The notes below the pieces were generated by a model. That model worked only from the letters and a program-made list of their open reading frames with translations, was not told where the DNA came from and searched no databases. DNA of 64,000 bases from positions 1-64,000 of the forward strand of contig BAAFSQ010000018.1 of assembly GCA_054661495.1 (NCBI GenBank), given 5' to 3'. Positions 1 through 10,905 of the stretch are shown here, in pieces. The position numbers were made by a program, and so were the translations under genes. The stretch's first letter is position 1; each line of letters opens with the position of its first letter. The DNA is from Zygophlyctis sp. KS116. Lineage: Eukaryota; Chytridiomycota.

Positions 1-95
1 AATTGGATGAAGATAAATCACGGCTATAGGAAAGAAGAGGTTTTTCCACTTTTTAGTTATTTTCGATCTAAAACTAAAGATCGATATAACTAGGT

Positions 96-230
96 ACTGG
101 TACAGAAACCGGACCATTAACCGTTCATGATATCGTTATGAAAAATGGAACGCTTTGGAAAGAAATGACAAACCAAAAGATACTTATCCGCCCACCCGCC
201 GTCGTCCAAAATCTAAGAATGCGTCAGTAG
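96..230 (+). pseudogene. Fragment of a second Reeler-domain gene
   Basis: A 44-codon open stretch whose first part reads TGTETGPLTVHDIVMKNGTL. This is close to GTETGSLTVNAIIMKDGAVW in the intact Reeler gene starting at base 605, at both DNA and protein level. No start codon, signal peptide or upstream half of the domain is present, and a TAG closes it at 228-230. I read it as the remnant of a tandem copy. It could also be the last exon of a gene lying outside the window, so its broken status is inferred. Confidence 0.6.
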
Positions 231-604
231 ATTCGACTCTAAGTCATAAGGCTAATGTGATTATACAAAAGAAATCACCCGACCGCTCCTTCAAGCGACT
301 ATATTGGATCTGAAATGCCTTGCAAGTATTAAAACTCCGGACTCCAGCAAAATAACACCCGATCCATAATGGGTTACAAGAATTGATTTTTCATAAATAA
401 TGTTCAATATATTTTCCATTACCGTACTTCCTGAAAAATTCCATACAAAACAGCTGAAAAACGATGGTTTTATTTGCTTATTATTAGATTGGTCGATCTA
501 AAAGTACCTATCCGAAAGCTGATATAAAAATAGATATGCTATTAATAGAACTGGCGTCAATATTTAAGCAGCATTCTAATTATAGAGTTTAAAAAAATTA
601 GAAA
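231..604. other. Intergenic, no gene seen
   Basis: AT-rich sequence between the Reeler fragment and the intact Reeler gene. I see no convincing coding frame or RNA gene. It presumably carries the promoter of the gene starting at 605, in an A/T-rich stretch just before the ATG. Confidence 0.5.
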
Positions 605-1675
605 ATGTTTCATAAACTTGTCCTACTATCATTAGCATCCATCGCAATCGCCCGACCCAATGGGGCTCCAATATGTGATGTAGACACATTTGATACATCC
701 AACCATGGAGGTGCGACTTCGGACCTTAAGTATGATATTGCTGTAACTCCTCAAGGAAACAAGGCCACAATCGCAATCAATGATCAGTTCATTGGTTTGT
801 TACTATATGTCAGTGATGCCTCTGGTAAACATGTTGGATCTTTAGAACCTTCATCTGGAGATTTCAAAATTGCAACAGATTGTGGTGGTCAATCGACAAT
901 CACTCATTCATCTTCTGCCTCTAAGAGTGGAAAGTTTGAATGGTCAGGTACAGAAACCGGATCATTAACTGTCAATGCCATCATTATGAAAGATGGAGCG
1001 GTTTGGAATGTCTTCAAAGTTCCCTTGCAGATCGGACAATCATCAACTGTTGAGCCTACTGTTGAGCCTACTGTCGAGCCTACTGTCGAGCCTACTAAAG
1101 TAGAACCATCTCCAACGGCAACACCAAATGCACCAACATCGCAAGAACCCGAGGTAACGACAGTCAACGTTGTTCAAACAGTGACCCCCATTACACCTCC
1201 CACTGTATCTTTAGCCCCTGCTACGCATCAATATGGCTCTGATGATCATTCTAAAAAATATGATCATTCTAAAAAATATGATGATTCTAAAAAATATGAT
1301 GATTCTAAAACATATGATCATTCTAAAAAATATGATCATTCTCAAAAATATGATGATTCTAAAAAATACGATCATTCTCAAAAATATGATCACCAAGTAA
1401 CAAATCCAAACAAAGATTGTGATGAAGAACAAAAATTAAAGGAAAACAAGAATAGAAAGGTTTACAACAATCAAAAGAAATTGGTTAGGGGTGATCAGGA
1501 CAGAAAGAAGGAACCTGAGCATATATCAATAGAGAAACAAACAGATAAAAAGGATCGCGAAAAGACACATAAAAAGGCTCAACCCAAGAATATAGATGAA
1601 ATCAAAATAAGTGGAAGCACATGTATTTTGGCAACTCTACATGCAGTGTCATATGCATTCTTACTCTTGTTATAA
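605..1675 (+). CDS. Secreted Reeler-domain protein with tandem repeats, probably GPI-anchored
   Basis: Single-exon gene, 356 aa. Residues 1-17 form a signal peptide (MFHKLVLLSLASIAIA). About 20-145 resemble a Reeler (reelin N-terminal-like) beta-sandwich domain with two conserved Cys. Next comes a Val-Glu-Pro-Thr repeat block (bases about 1045-1100), then about nine six-residue units of the form KYDHSK encoded by 18-bp tandem repeats (about 1250-1395), then a Lys-rich region. The protein ends in a hydrophobic tail typical of a GPI signal. It is likely displayed on the cell surface, with the repeats acting as a stalk. A fragment of a relative lies just upstream. The signal peptide and repeats are read directly; Reeler assignment and GPI anchoring are inferred. 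Confidence 0.75.
   Translation: MFHKLVLLSLASIAIARPNGAPICDVDTFDTSNHGGATSDLKYDIAVTPQGNKATIAINDQFIGLLLYVSDASGKHVGSLEPSSGDFKIATDCGGQSTITHSSSASKSGKFEWSGTETGSLTVNAIIMKDGAVWNVFKVPLQIGQSSTVEPTVEPTVEPTVEPTKVEPSPTATPNAPTSQEPEVTTVNVVQTVTPITPPTVSLAPATHQYGSDDHSKKYDHSKKYDDSKKYDDSKTYDHSKKYDHSQKYDDSKKYDHSQKYDHQVTNPNKDCDEEQKLKENKNRKVYNNQKKLVRGDQDRKKEPEHISIEKQTDKKDREKTHKKAQPKNIDEIKISGSTCILATLHAVSYAFLLLL
1250..1395 (+). repeat. 18-bp coding tandem repeat
   Basis: About nine near-identical 18-bp units around AAATATGATCATTCTAAA, all in frame, differing mainly by His/Asp and Lys/Gln exchanges. A second array of 12-bp units encoding VEPT lies at about 1045-1100. Such arrays commonly change copy number between strains. 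Confidence 0.9.
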
Positions 1676-1700
1676 ATAAGAACTTTGTAACGCATTGCCA

Positions 1701-3329
1701 TTAATTGTTTTGAGACATCTTCTTTACTTGAGGCGGCCAATCCAGATGAACAGCGGTAACATCGAGCTCTAAGCATTCTGCCGAATCACAATTTAAAAGA
1801 GTAACTAAATTTGGAGTAGTCCTTCCATTATCTCCATGAACAAACTCCTTCACATAAGTGCCAGCTGAAGTCTTCATCTCCACCTCTAGTAATTCAACTA
1901 CTTCCCCAATTTCCTTATTATGCGGTATTATGGAAATTGATTCTATCACTTTCTGTCTGACTAAATCAGCTCTCCGAGGAATTCTTGTAGGTGTTCTTTG
2001 ATCAAGCATAATGTTTTTCTTTCCCGAAATCTCCTTTAAAGCTATAAAGCTTACAGGCGGATGCACCTTTACTCGACATGCATAACTCTTTGACTTAGTA
2101 GACGCAGAGTCTTTTAAAACCTTTATCGACTCACTAAACATGATAAAATCAAAAATACCGATCAACAATTTGCAAATCTTTGGTACCAATCATCCCATTA
2201 GATGACTCTGAAATCATCTTTTCGAGCATTGTTATTTCCTCCTGAGAATAATCTAGATTTTTTGGATTAACTAGTTCAAGATAAAACGGTCTACCACTGC
2301 CCAACTAAATTATAAAATTGAAAATCAATTACCATCAAAACATCTGCATCTTCCCGACCTGCAGAAGAAAACTTATAAGCTTTTTCTTCACATTTAAAAT
2401 ATGGAGTAACATTATCTGCAATAAGCTCTTCCATAGAATGTTCTGCCAACCTTTTTCCATCAATAATCCATGCTGAATTGCTAATATGTCTTTGAAATTT
2501 ATTATAACGCCCTGCTAAAAATATTGAATCATGCCAAAATGAGATATTTGAAACACTTGAATGAGTTTTTAAGGCTGGTGGTGGACACATACCAGCTTGT
2601 AATAAATTCTGAAAAGTTAATTTTTCTGCAGATCTAGCAATTTTTTCTCCAGATGCACCTTCTACAACAATTCTCCCCTTTCTTTTCACCTTTCTTACTT
2701 TAAATCCCAATTCTGGGATATCAACCATAAATCTGTAATCATTTACAGTTTCATCATGCGTAATTGAAAGGACTAATGCGAATGGACTCTAAACGTTTAA
2801 ATAAACAAATTACATTCGCATCAAACTTGAATCCTGAAGCATTGGAAAATGAATCTGCGACCAGATACCTAAATATCTCCCTGATCTCTATAAAATCTGG
2901 TAAAGCCCCAGAGACCTGATCATCCGATGCTAATTTCTCCTCCAAAAATCTTTTAATAGAAGCATTTCTGATTGCCAATTGAGGAGGAAATTGCATTCTT
3001 AAAGAAAATGTTTTTTCCTTTAGCTTATACTCCTTCAAAAGTTCCATGGCAGGCAATGCAATCGCAGAGTAATCCATTTGAAGCAATCCGACACATACAG
3101 AACAAGTATTTTCAGATTCTTGTAATGATCTTTTGGAGGGAACAGAAGGCGACGAATCTAGATTTAAATGCACTGATCTATCTCTGATTCCGACTAGTCT
3201 AAACATGCATCGGTTGCAAACATCAAGATCAGCCATCAAATTAAAAATCTTTTCAGATATTTTCAATTGGAGAGGCATGCAGGCAGTACCAAGTTGTTTC
3301 AGTAATCCAGGGATTCTTAATGAACTCAT
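1701..3329 (-). CDS. PUS10: tRNA pseudouridine synthase Pus10
   Basis: Four exons, 516 aa: 3329-2814, 2788-2333, 2304-2159, 2133-1701. The introns are 25, 28 and 25 nt and the joined frame is open throughout. The N-terminal part has a CxxC...CxxC zinc-binding (THUMP-like) region. The catalytic part shows AGRYNKFQRHISNSAWIIDG and SSAGREDADV, which carries the expected catalytic Asp; the C-terminus has QRTPTR and AGTYVKEFVHGD. These are hallmarks of Pus10, which makes pseudouridine 54/55 in tRNA. It converges with the Reeler gene, 25 bp between stop codons. No key motif is missing. Confidence 0.93.
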
Positions 3330-3373
3330 AACTGCAAAAATAATTTCTAGAGAATTTTTATGAAAAATTGAAC

Positions 3374-5321
3374 TTATTCTTGAACCGATCGCACATTCAA
3401 AACTGATATCTTTCCAGGGGTTTGAAGCTTTCGCAAGCCATTTGAGAATGAATTTACAAATAAATCAGCATCATTCTCTGATACCGCTGTTTTATCATAC
3501 GCAATCATTATAGACATGTTACCTCCAAGAGTAATCACTCCAAGTGTAAAAAGTCCCCGTGCTCTAGTAATAAATTATAAACTAATTTACCCATCAAAGG
3601 AAGAATTAATAATGCCACCAAATTTATCAAGCCGTAATCGCATGTCATCTTCAGGAGAATTAGGAGTTGCAGTTGGAGCGTCCCATGCACCCAAGTTTGC
3701 CAATTCCACTGAAAACTGTCTTGAAAGTTTATCTAATTGAACTCTTTTCTTGATAAAATTAAATAATTTTGGCCGTCTGTAAATATAATTCGCAAACTTT
3801 AGCCTTGTTAAAGAAGTTCTGAAGCTAGTAATAATTCCTCTTCTCACAGTCCTACTTCGCTCCCAAAAATCATGCTTGTCACAGAGCTTTAGACTAGCAT
3901 TTGCCAAAGATCCAGCATACCCTCCAAAAACATTTACTGAAGGGTCTGTTTGTTTATCTGCTCCGTATAATAGTTTTGAATTAGGGAGGAGATGCCGCAT
4001 TGAATTGGTGACAACCCATCCCTGTCTAGCAGGAAACGTTTTTTTCTTGTATTTTTTAACATTACTAAATGCAGTTCGAACAGCAGACAATGCCAAAACT
4101 ACTAAAACAGCTGCAATAGTAGTTCCTTCTTTTTTAGAATTTTTACGAAGCGTAGATACAAACTGCTCATCAAAGAATAAAAACCGTGTTGAAGTTAATC
4201 TTTGATTTTGTTCAGCGTTTGTATCAGAATGTTCAGGGCTTTCAGACTCAATAACATCAATATCATCATAAGATCCAATATTATCATCTTCTAATTCCCT
4301 CTCTTTTCTTCCTTTATACCTTTTATGTCTCTTCTTTGATATAGCCCCAGCAATCATTCCAAAAGCAGCTAAAATTTAAAAAAAAACTAAATACCAGGTA
4401 AAATCTCAAAAAACCCAGGATTCATTAAATTATCTAGAATAGGAGGAGGCGAATCTGCCAAAACCACTTTTTCTAGCCCCAAATTCTGATCTAAATCCCA
4501 AAAACGCTTATCCATAAATTTCATAAATGTTCTTGCAAAAGCCCACATTGATAATCCATCTCCCAAACAATGATGAAAAGAAAAAGCAATTTCAAACTTT
4601 TCATAATTACAACTAGTTTCTTGTATTGGAGTTGAAGTCAAAGACTGATCAACTTCTTCCAAGACTGTATTTGGGTCATTTGAATCTAGTTTTTTATGAA
4701 AATCACCACTTTTTCCTAAATATTCTTGATATTCCTTTGCTTTTTCTACAGATGCAACAATAGCAACTTTCCACAATGGCCTTTTCCCTTCCAACTTAAA
4801 ATTTGTATTTAATTCTTTTCTTAAAACCGCCTCATAAGTCTTTTCATCTACTTTTCTGGGCACTATTTTGACTAAAAGAGGTAAATTAGCGGCATTAAAC
4901 GCTAAAGGTTCAAACGTTTTTGAATCTGGATTGATACTACAACATAATCTATAATGTTCCGCTGCTGCTAATTTAACCAAATCAATTATTCTTGCGACAG
5001 ATGTTGATTGATTTGGGGGTGTAAGCAATCTCATCCAAATAGACATTATAACCTGTGGTTTATCAGCTGGCGATGAGTAAAAGTAAGTTTCAGGAATAGA
5101 TAAACCATTGATTGGAGTAATCGGTTTTAGAGATTTTCCTTTTTTCAAAAGTCCGGTTGCCCAAAGCATAGACGGCCGTCTCTAATATTAAACTAACAAA
5201 TTACAGAAATGGATGCTGCTTGTGTTGCATTCGTTTCGGCTGATGTTTCTGACTTTTCAGGAATGGATGCTGATGTATGGGTTGCTGGCTCAATAGGCTC
5301 CGCAGCTGCCTCTTTCGTCAT
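3374..5321 (-). CDS. HxxxD-type acyltransferase, AATase/WSD1-like
   Basis: Four exons, 623 aa: 5321-5205, 5181-4395, 4368-3591, 3563-3374. Introns are 23, 26 and 27 nt. The first exon is Ala/Ser/Thr/Glu-rich and starts at the only ATG after an in-frame stop. The core has HHCLGDGLS, the HHxxxDG catalytic motif of the BAHD, condensation-domain, alcohol acetyltransferase and wax-ester synthase superfamily. The end contains GGNMSI and a Ser-rich strand like the C-terminal lobe of that fold. A hydrophobic segment (TTIAAVLVVLALSAVRTAF) may sit in a membrane. The substrate cannot be told from sequence; a lipid or alcohol acceptor is the likeliest. Divergent from BRX1 with 169 bp between starts. Confidence 0.75.
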
Positions 5322-5490
5322 TTGCGCTCGGGGGTTTGGAACGTGATCGTTGGTGAGATCAGGCTCTTAATAAAGCAAGTCAGAACGGTCTTGTGTTAGT
5401 CTCAGGTTCGAATGCAGTTTACTAATGGGAAATATAAAGCAAAATTCTACAGCAAATAAATTCTTGTAAGCAAATTTTCTACTAGTTAAA

Positions 5491-6342
5491 ATGACAAAAA
5501 AATCTCTCCTCTCAGCAGCTTCTACTGGACGATCAGAGGCAAGGATCCAAAAGCCGAATAATGCATCTACTAAAAATAAGCAGAGACTGCTAATTCTTGC
5601 ATCGAGAGGAATCATTTCTTCTTTTAGACACTTGATGAATGATCTAAATCAGCTATTGCCACATTCTAAAAAAGAAGCAAAATGGGATACAAAGGGGCAT
5701 CTGAATTCCTTGAATGAGCTTTGTGAACTGTGTAATACAAACAATTGTTTGTATTTTGAAACCAGAAAAAAAGAATTATACTGGTGGTTGTCAAAGACTC
5801 CAAATGGTCCTTCAGTAAAGTTTAATGTCCTAAATGTCTTTAATCTTTCAGAATTGAAATTGACTGGAAATTGTTTGAAAGGATCTAGACCTATTTTATC
5901 ATTTGATGCTAGCTTTGACTCCGAGCCATTTTTAAAATTAACAAAAGAGATTCTGACTCAGACTTTTGGTACACCAACTTCATCTAGGAAAAAGAAACCA
6001 TTCTTTGATCATGTCTTCACATTTACTTGGGCTGATGGGCGTATCTGGTTTAGAAATTATCAAATTATGCAAGATGAACAAGATCAAGATAAAATGGCTT
6101 TAGAAGAAATTGGGCCAAGATTTGTGCTACAAATTGCTAGAATATTTGATGGGAGCTTTGGAGGTTCGACAATTTATGAAAATTCAGAGTTTAAGACTGG
6201 TCAACAAAAGAGAGTTATGGCAAAAATTGCAGCTTCTGCCGGGTATAAGCAAAGGCAAAACTCACTGGCATCAAGACAAGAGAAATTGATTCAGAATCAA
6301 TTGCCAAAAGATCCTTTGGAAGATGTCTTCAAGTCTGGTTAA
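5491..6342 (+). CDS. BRX1: Ribosome biogenesis protein BRX1
   Basis: Single exon, 283 aa, about the normal family length. The Brix domain starts at LLILASRGI and is recognisable from LLPHSKKEAKWD, FETRKKELYWWL, TGNCLKGSRPILSFDASFD, FFDHVFTF and IWFRNYQI. BRX1 works in the nucleolus in early 60S pre-ribosomes. The stop codon (6340-6342) overlaps the stop codon of the convergent CDC20/CDH1-like gene. Confidence 0.95.
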   Translation: MTKKSLLSAASTGRSEARIQKPNNASTKNKQRLLILASRGIISSFRHLMNDLNQLLPHSKKEAKWDTKGHLNSLNELCELCNTNNCLYFETRKKELYWWLSKTPNGPSVKFNVLNVFNLSELKLTGNCLKGSRPILSFDASFDSEPFLKLTKEILTQTFGTPTSSRKKKPFFDHVFTFTWADGRIWFRNYQIMQDEQDQDKMALEEIGPRFVLQIARIFDGSFGGSTIYENSEFKTGQQKRVMAKIAASAGYKQRQNSLASRQEKLIQNQLPKDPLEDVFKSG

Positions 6343-7746
6343 CGGAAAAATTGAAATACAAGTTCATTCCTCTTTTTCAATGTGAATATTTTCCAAAACT
6401 TTAAATGAGTCCAAATATACTTACTTTTATAAATTCATCAGGTGCTGCAGACACAAGTGTGGTTCCACCACCAGAGAGACCTAAAAAAGATGGTGTGCAG
6501 TCATGTCCGTTCCAACATTTTTGTATTTTTAGTTCAGGATAGCTACATAATGTAAGATGTTCATCTGTAGAATCAGTAGAAATCAATATTTCAGATGTTT
6601 CAGATGACCATAAAATATTGCAGACTTCGTTCTCTGTATTAATTTGACCTGTAATCTTTCCTTTGAAGACTGAGTAAAAATTAACAGTCTTTCCTCCTGC
6701 TATCGCTAATATATCTGGAAAGCACAATCCCCAAGCAAAGTCAACAATCGGACTTGGATGACTGATCAGCCGAATTAGAGTTTTATGACGCCATAAACTT
6801 ACTAATCCTCTGATCTCTCCAACAGCAATATAATCTGTACTTGAACGGATCCTAACAATTGCAGAAGAATGAGGCGTCCCAAGGAGATTTTGCTTTTCAG
6901 ATAGACATTTTCTGTTTCCTTCTTTTTTAATCGAATATATTATAAGTGAACCGTCACTAGATCCAATCCATAAGACATCATCCCCTTCAAATTCCAACTT
7001 TAAATCTAAACCAAAAATGTGACTGCTGCAAGACTTTACTTCATTGAATCCACTTACATCAAAATGATGCAATGTAATCTTTCCTGATTTAGTTCCAACT
7101 GCTAATTTACGACCGCTACTTGAAAATCGGATGCATGAAATAGAGTCCGAAGCATCCAATTGTAATAGAATTTTTGTTTCATCATTATTCTATCTATTAA
7201 TTGATGCTGGCTTACCTCTCTCCATAGATACACGGTATTATTCAGAACAACTGCAACTACACCTATAGTGCTACAATCCATCATAGAAACAGTCCGGTCA
7301 TTGGTTAACCCTGGAGCGTCCAAGATCCGATCAGGAGAAAACTTGCGAATGATTTCCGGATTTTTCAGCGGCAATTTAAGGAAAGAAGACGGATCCAGTT
7401 TATGAAGATCGCGAAGAGGACGATAGTGCATTGAAGGAGAACTGATTGGAGATGCATATTTAAGTACCAACGGCAGAGATCTGACACCGGAAGCATATGA
7501 TAAAAGTCCATTGTAATCATTATCATCAGATAATGGTGGGCTCTTTATATGATGAGATATTTGAAGCTTTCTTGATGGTGATATGATCGGCATTAATCTA
7601 TCGCCATATTTAATTTTACTATGTGGCTTTGATGATACACATGATTTTGGGTGGATGGAATCTGCGATCTTTGTAGATGCTTTCAACCGTTCAGATCTAC
7701 GAATGATTCCATGTCTTATCTGTCCCTTTCTCTTGGTTTTTTGCAT
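6339..7746 (-). CDS. APC/C activator, CDC20/CDH1 (Fizzy) family
   Basis: Three exons, 451 aa: 7746-7216, 7189-6425, 6398-6339, with two 26-nt introns. Upstream of the propeller is a C-box-like GDRLMPI, then FSPDRILDAPGL, the hallmark leading into the WD40 propeller of Cdc20/Cdh1. The seven-bladed propeller follows, ending APDEFIKFWKIF. These proteins bring substrates to the anaphase-promoting complex. The extreme C-terminus is Phe-Arg rather than the usual Ile-Arg tail that docks on APC3. I cannot decide between CDC20, CDH1 and a meiotic paralogue. Its stop codon overlaps that of BRX1. Confidence 0.85.
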
Positions 7747-7941
7747 TTAAATTTAGATTTAATAATTTCAAGTCCGATTCCGCCATTAGGAGACACCTTC
7801 GCCTTGATACAAGATCGATTTTAATTCAGACTGTAAATCATAAAAATTAACAATTATTTTCTTTGAAAAACGATTGGTTAAATAAAAACGTTATCATTTG
7901 GTGCATCTAATTCTGTGTTACTGGAGTTTTTTTTGATGCAT
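7747..7941. other. Short intergenic region
   Basis: 195 bp between two minus-strand genes. It must hold the CDC20/CDH1-like promoter and the 3' end of nothing else, since the next gene ends at 7942 on the same strand and starts further upstream. No RNA gene or conserved frame seen. Confidence 0.5.
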
Positions 7942-9742
7942 TTACTTTTCCAAGCAAAAGTAAAATGATCGATTTGGCCCCACGGATTCTTTGTAGAGTC
8001 TAATTGCCTCTACTGCCGCATCTGTAGGATTCATTCGATCCATTTGATTGCGTGTATTACTTAATCCACTAAAACATTTTTCATTTTGACAGTGAGGGCT
8101 TCCACATCCTTGAGTGAGTTGTGAATGGTAAGTCCGAATGATTTGTTCAGGAATGTCAGCCTTTTGAGAAAGAAATTTAATACATCCTTGACAAAGATCA
8201 AAAGCATTCCTGTATTCTGAAACCAAAGGATTACTGCAATTAATATTTGAGCAAATCAATTTAGGAGTCGACTTTTCTGCTAAAGAGTGTAATTTTGAAT
8301 GAATCTGAATTTCTTTGAGCTGGACTTGCTTTTGACAATTGATACAAGTGATAGTTCTTGATCCACAAACAGATTCATGCTCTGTTAGCCCAGTCCCCAA
8401 GTATAAATCCTTTGCCAGAAAAGATTTTGGTCCTGCACGCACCATCAAATGACAAAACCTACAAATAATCATCCTTTCTGGACAATCAGTCATTCTATGA
8501 TTTGCCAAATCTGATAAAAAGTATAGAGATCCACAGTCACAGCAAGTTGGAATATGAATGTACTTATGATGCTTTTCTTTACCCCGAATATCACCCATGT
8601 ACTGACATTCCGCCATTTCACAATGCCAATGATTGCTAAATTCAGAGCGTTTAAATACTTGAGAGCATTTTATACATGCAATATTATTTCTCTCGCAAAA
8701 TGCAGAGTGCATTATTATAGTTGTTTGAGGAATCCAAGCTTTACAATTTTTACACTGAACACTCCCTTCTGCAGGCATTATTGAACTTGAAGATTCCAAA
8801 GCCTTTAATTCTTTTTGAAAAGGTGTATTTGAACGAATCAATTTAAAATCAAATCCTGTATTATTTGTATTATTTGTATTGCCAATAATCCCAATATACA
8901 ACAACTTTTGACCAGTATTTTCTAATTTAAATTCCAAACTTGAACTTGCATATTCTACACTAAAATACTCATGATGCATTAGATCAGGAAACTCGTATAA
9001 TCTAGACACAAAAACATCCAAATCTTCTCCTTGCTTTAAATTACAAACTAATTTCATGAATGGCATAGTCTCTTCAATTTGAACCTAGACTTTAATTAGA
9101 AAAAAATACCTCTAAATAGAGTGAATTTTCTAATTTCCCATCACTTAAACTTGCAATATTATTTTTCCAGTCCAAAACCACCCGAGAATTAGACTTTACT
9201 CTATCCAACCCTACACCTACCGGTGAGACAATATCCACTTCAATATCTGTATTTAAACAAAGAACAGCATCCTTTGGCTTTAAATCAGAGATTAGAAATT
9301 TAATTTCCTTTTTATCAGCACAACTTTTCGACTTTTCAAGAGTAATTGTTAGGGTTTCATTCTTGACCAATGTCGCAAATTTCAATCTTAGAGTAGCTTC
9401 TAAAAGAGCTCTATAATCCATACTATATTCTACATTTGAAATAAGCGTAAGTTGCGCAAAAGTCCCTTTTTCCAAAACCACTCTCCTTAGTCCAACTTTC
9501 TCCATAATATTACCAGAAAACGCTCCCATTTTCTCTTTTGAAAGAGTTACTTGACCGTCCGAACCTGTAAATTCCCAACCTATCCCATAAGAGACTGATC
9601 CATCATGAAATAAAATTTGTAAAATTAAAGGAGAATCATGAGAAAATTCATCTTTTAAAACCTCCAAGAGTCTAGAGTCTAGCACTAGTCTGTCCCCAAC
9701 CAACAAATCGGAGACTATTGGCTCAAAAGATCCTAAATCCAT
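7942..9742 (-). CDS. UFD1-domain protein with TRAF-like zinc fingers
   Basis: Two exons, 591 aa: 9742-9110 and 9084-7942, with a 25-nt intron. The N-terminal half resembles the UFD1 ubiquitin-binding domain: KGTFAQL, MDYRALLEATLRLKFATL and AVLCLNTDIEVDI. The C-terminal half has many CxxC and CxxxxH pairs spaced like TRAF-type zinc fingers (for example CKNCKAWIP, CIKCSQVFKRSEFSNHWHCE, CRFCHLMV, CINCQKQVQLKEIQIHSKLH). A role in ubiquitin handling, perhaps with Cdc48, is inferred from the first domain. It is divergent from NOL12, with starts 64 bp apart. Confidence 0.75.
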
Positions 9743-9806
9743 AACCTACCAGCGTGACTAATTTAAAACTCCAACCCTCAACAGTAACATTGGAAACCTA
9801 GACAAG

Positions 9807-10148
9807 ATGAAAAAATCAGTCAAATCTAATAAATCCTTTAAATCCAAGAAATCAGCCAAAATAGACTTTATTCCCTATAATCCTCAAGACAGAACAGAAT
9901 ACTTGACAGGATTCCATACCAGAAAACTTGCTAAAAAATCCTTGGCAATTTCTAAAAAAAAGAAACATTTAAAAGCTGAAAAATTAGAATTCAAAAGACT
10001 TAAAAGAGAATCTCTTGCTTCTAAAATTTCTATAGTTGAACAAGACTATGATCTAATCAATTCTGTTAATCAAAAAGAATTTTGTCTTTTAGAAGAAAAA
10101 GTCTCTAAAGATTCTAAAATATCTATTTCAACTCCAACCATTCTTTAG
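9807..10148 (+). CDS. RRP17: Ribosome biogenesis protein NOL12/Rrp17
   Basis: Single exon, 113 aa, highly basic. The core RTEYLTGFHTRKLAKK followed by a Lys/Arg/Glu helix matches the Rrp17/Nop25/NOL12 family, a nucleolar 5'-exonuclease or RNA-binding factor in 60S maturation. It is shorter than animal NOL12 but close to fungal forms. AAACCTA sits at 9794-9800, just before the ATG. The last eight codons overlap the end of the convergent mS35 gene. Confidence 0.85.
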   Translation: MKKSVKSNKSFKSKKSAKIDFIPYNPQDRTEYLTGFHTRKLAKKSLAISKKKKHLKAEKLEFKRLKRESLASKISIVEQDYDLINSVNQKEFCLLEEKVSKDSKISISTPTIL

Positions 10149-10710
10149 GAAATTCTAAATTTTTAGAATTTCTAGTGTGAAATTTCAAATCTTTAAATTC
10201 ACTTCTAGATGCACTTGACAGTAATTTAGAAAACATACTCTTTAAATGATCAATATTATCTTGTGCAGTACATGTATCTTGAGGAGGACAGTCTATAGTA
10301 TCTTTAGAATTGATCTTGATTAAATCTGTTCTAGAATTATAGTATTTTCCACAAATTAACTTTAAAACATGCTTCATGTTTTCAGAAACTGATAGATTAT
10401 TGACTTTTACTAGTAAAATGACAGAATTATTCAATGGTTGAGGTATAGTATAATCATAAATGTGTTCTTGTACAGTTTGAAAACAAAGACTAGAATTTAG
10501 AGGAATTTTAGAGTCCTGTTTTACATCAAGATTAAAAGAATTAACAAAATTTAAAGCTTTTGTAGTCCATTCTGCAGTTTCTAGAAAATCAATTTCATAT
10601 TTATGGAGTCCATCTTGAGAAGATCCAGTGATTTTAGAGACTGGGAGGTCTTTGGGAGTGAGAAAAGAATTGTATTTTCTAGGAAATTTAGTAAAATTTG
10701 TGGGTTTCAT
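10123..10710 (-). CDS. Mitochondrial small-subunit ribosomal protein mS35 (MRPS35/Rsm24)
   Basis: Single exon, 195 aa. FPRKYNSFLTPKDLP near the start and MKHVLKLICGKYYNSRTDLIKI with LKSMFSKLL near the end resemble the MRPS28/S35 domain. The function would be in the mitoribosome small subunit. Its 3' end overlaps NOL12 by 26 bp. Another mitoribosomal gene (uS11m) lies about 0.7 kb upstream on the same strand. The family match is from motif recall only, so moderate confidence. Confidence 0.7.
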   Translation of the reverse strand: MKPTNFTKFPRKYNSFLTPKDLPVSKITGSSQDGLHKYEIDFLETAEWTTKALNFVNSFNLDVKQDSKIPLNSSLCFQTVQEHIYDYTIPQPLNNSVILLVKVNNLSVSENMKHVLKLICGKYYNSRTDLIKINSKDTIDCPPQDTCTAQDNIDHLKSMFSKLLSSASRSEFKDLKFHTRNSKNLEFPKEWLELK

Positions 10711-10718
10711 TCTTTTTT

Positions 10719-10905
10719 CTTTTAGTTTTTCTAGTTTTCTAGTTTTCTAGTTTTTGTAGAAATTTTACTTTTTACTTTAGGTTTTCACTTTTTACTTTAG
10801 GTTTCTTGTTTTTACTTTAGGTTTCTAGTTTTTACTTTAGGTTTCTAGTTTTTACTGTAGGTTTTCACTTTTTACTTTAGTAAACTTTAGACTTTAGGTT
10901 TTTAA
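10719..10905. repeat. Minisatellite rich in TTTAGGTTT
   Basis: Imperfect tandem units of roughly 20-24 bp around TTTTTACTTTAGGTTTCTAG, at least five copies, preceded by TTTTCTAG repeats. It lies immediately upstream of mS35. The reverse-complement core AAACCTA recurs before RPL30 and NOL12, so it may be a promoter element as well as a repeat. Confidence 0.8.

Noticed and set aside
904-1432. Minus-strand frames opposite the Reeler repeats
   Set aside because: They mirror the 12- and 18-bp repeats and give low-complexity peptides; shadows of the real gene.
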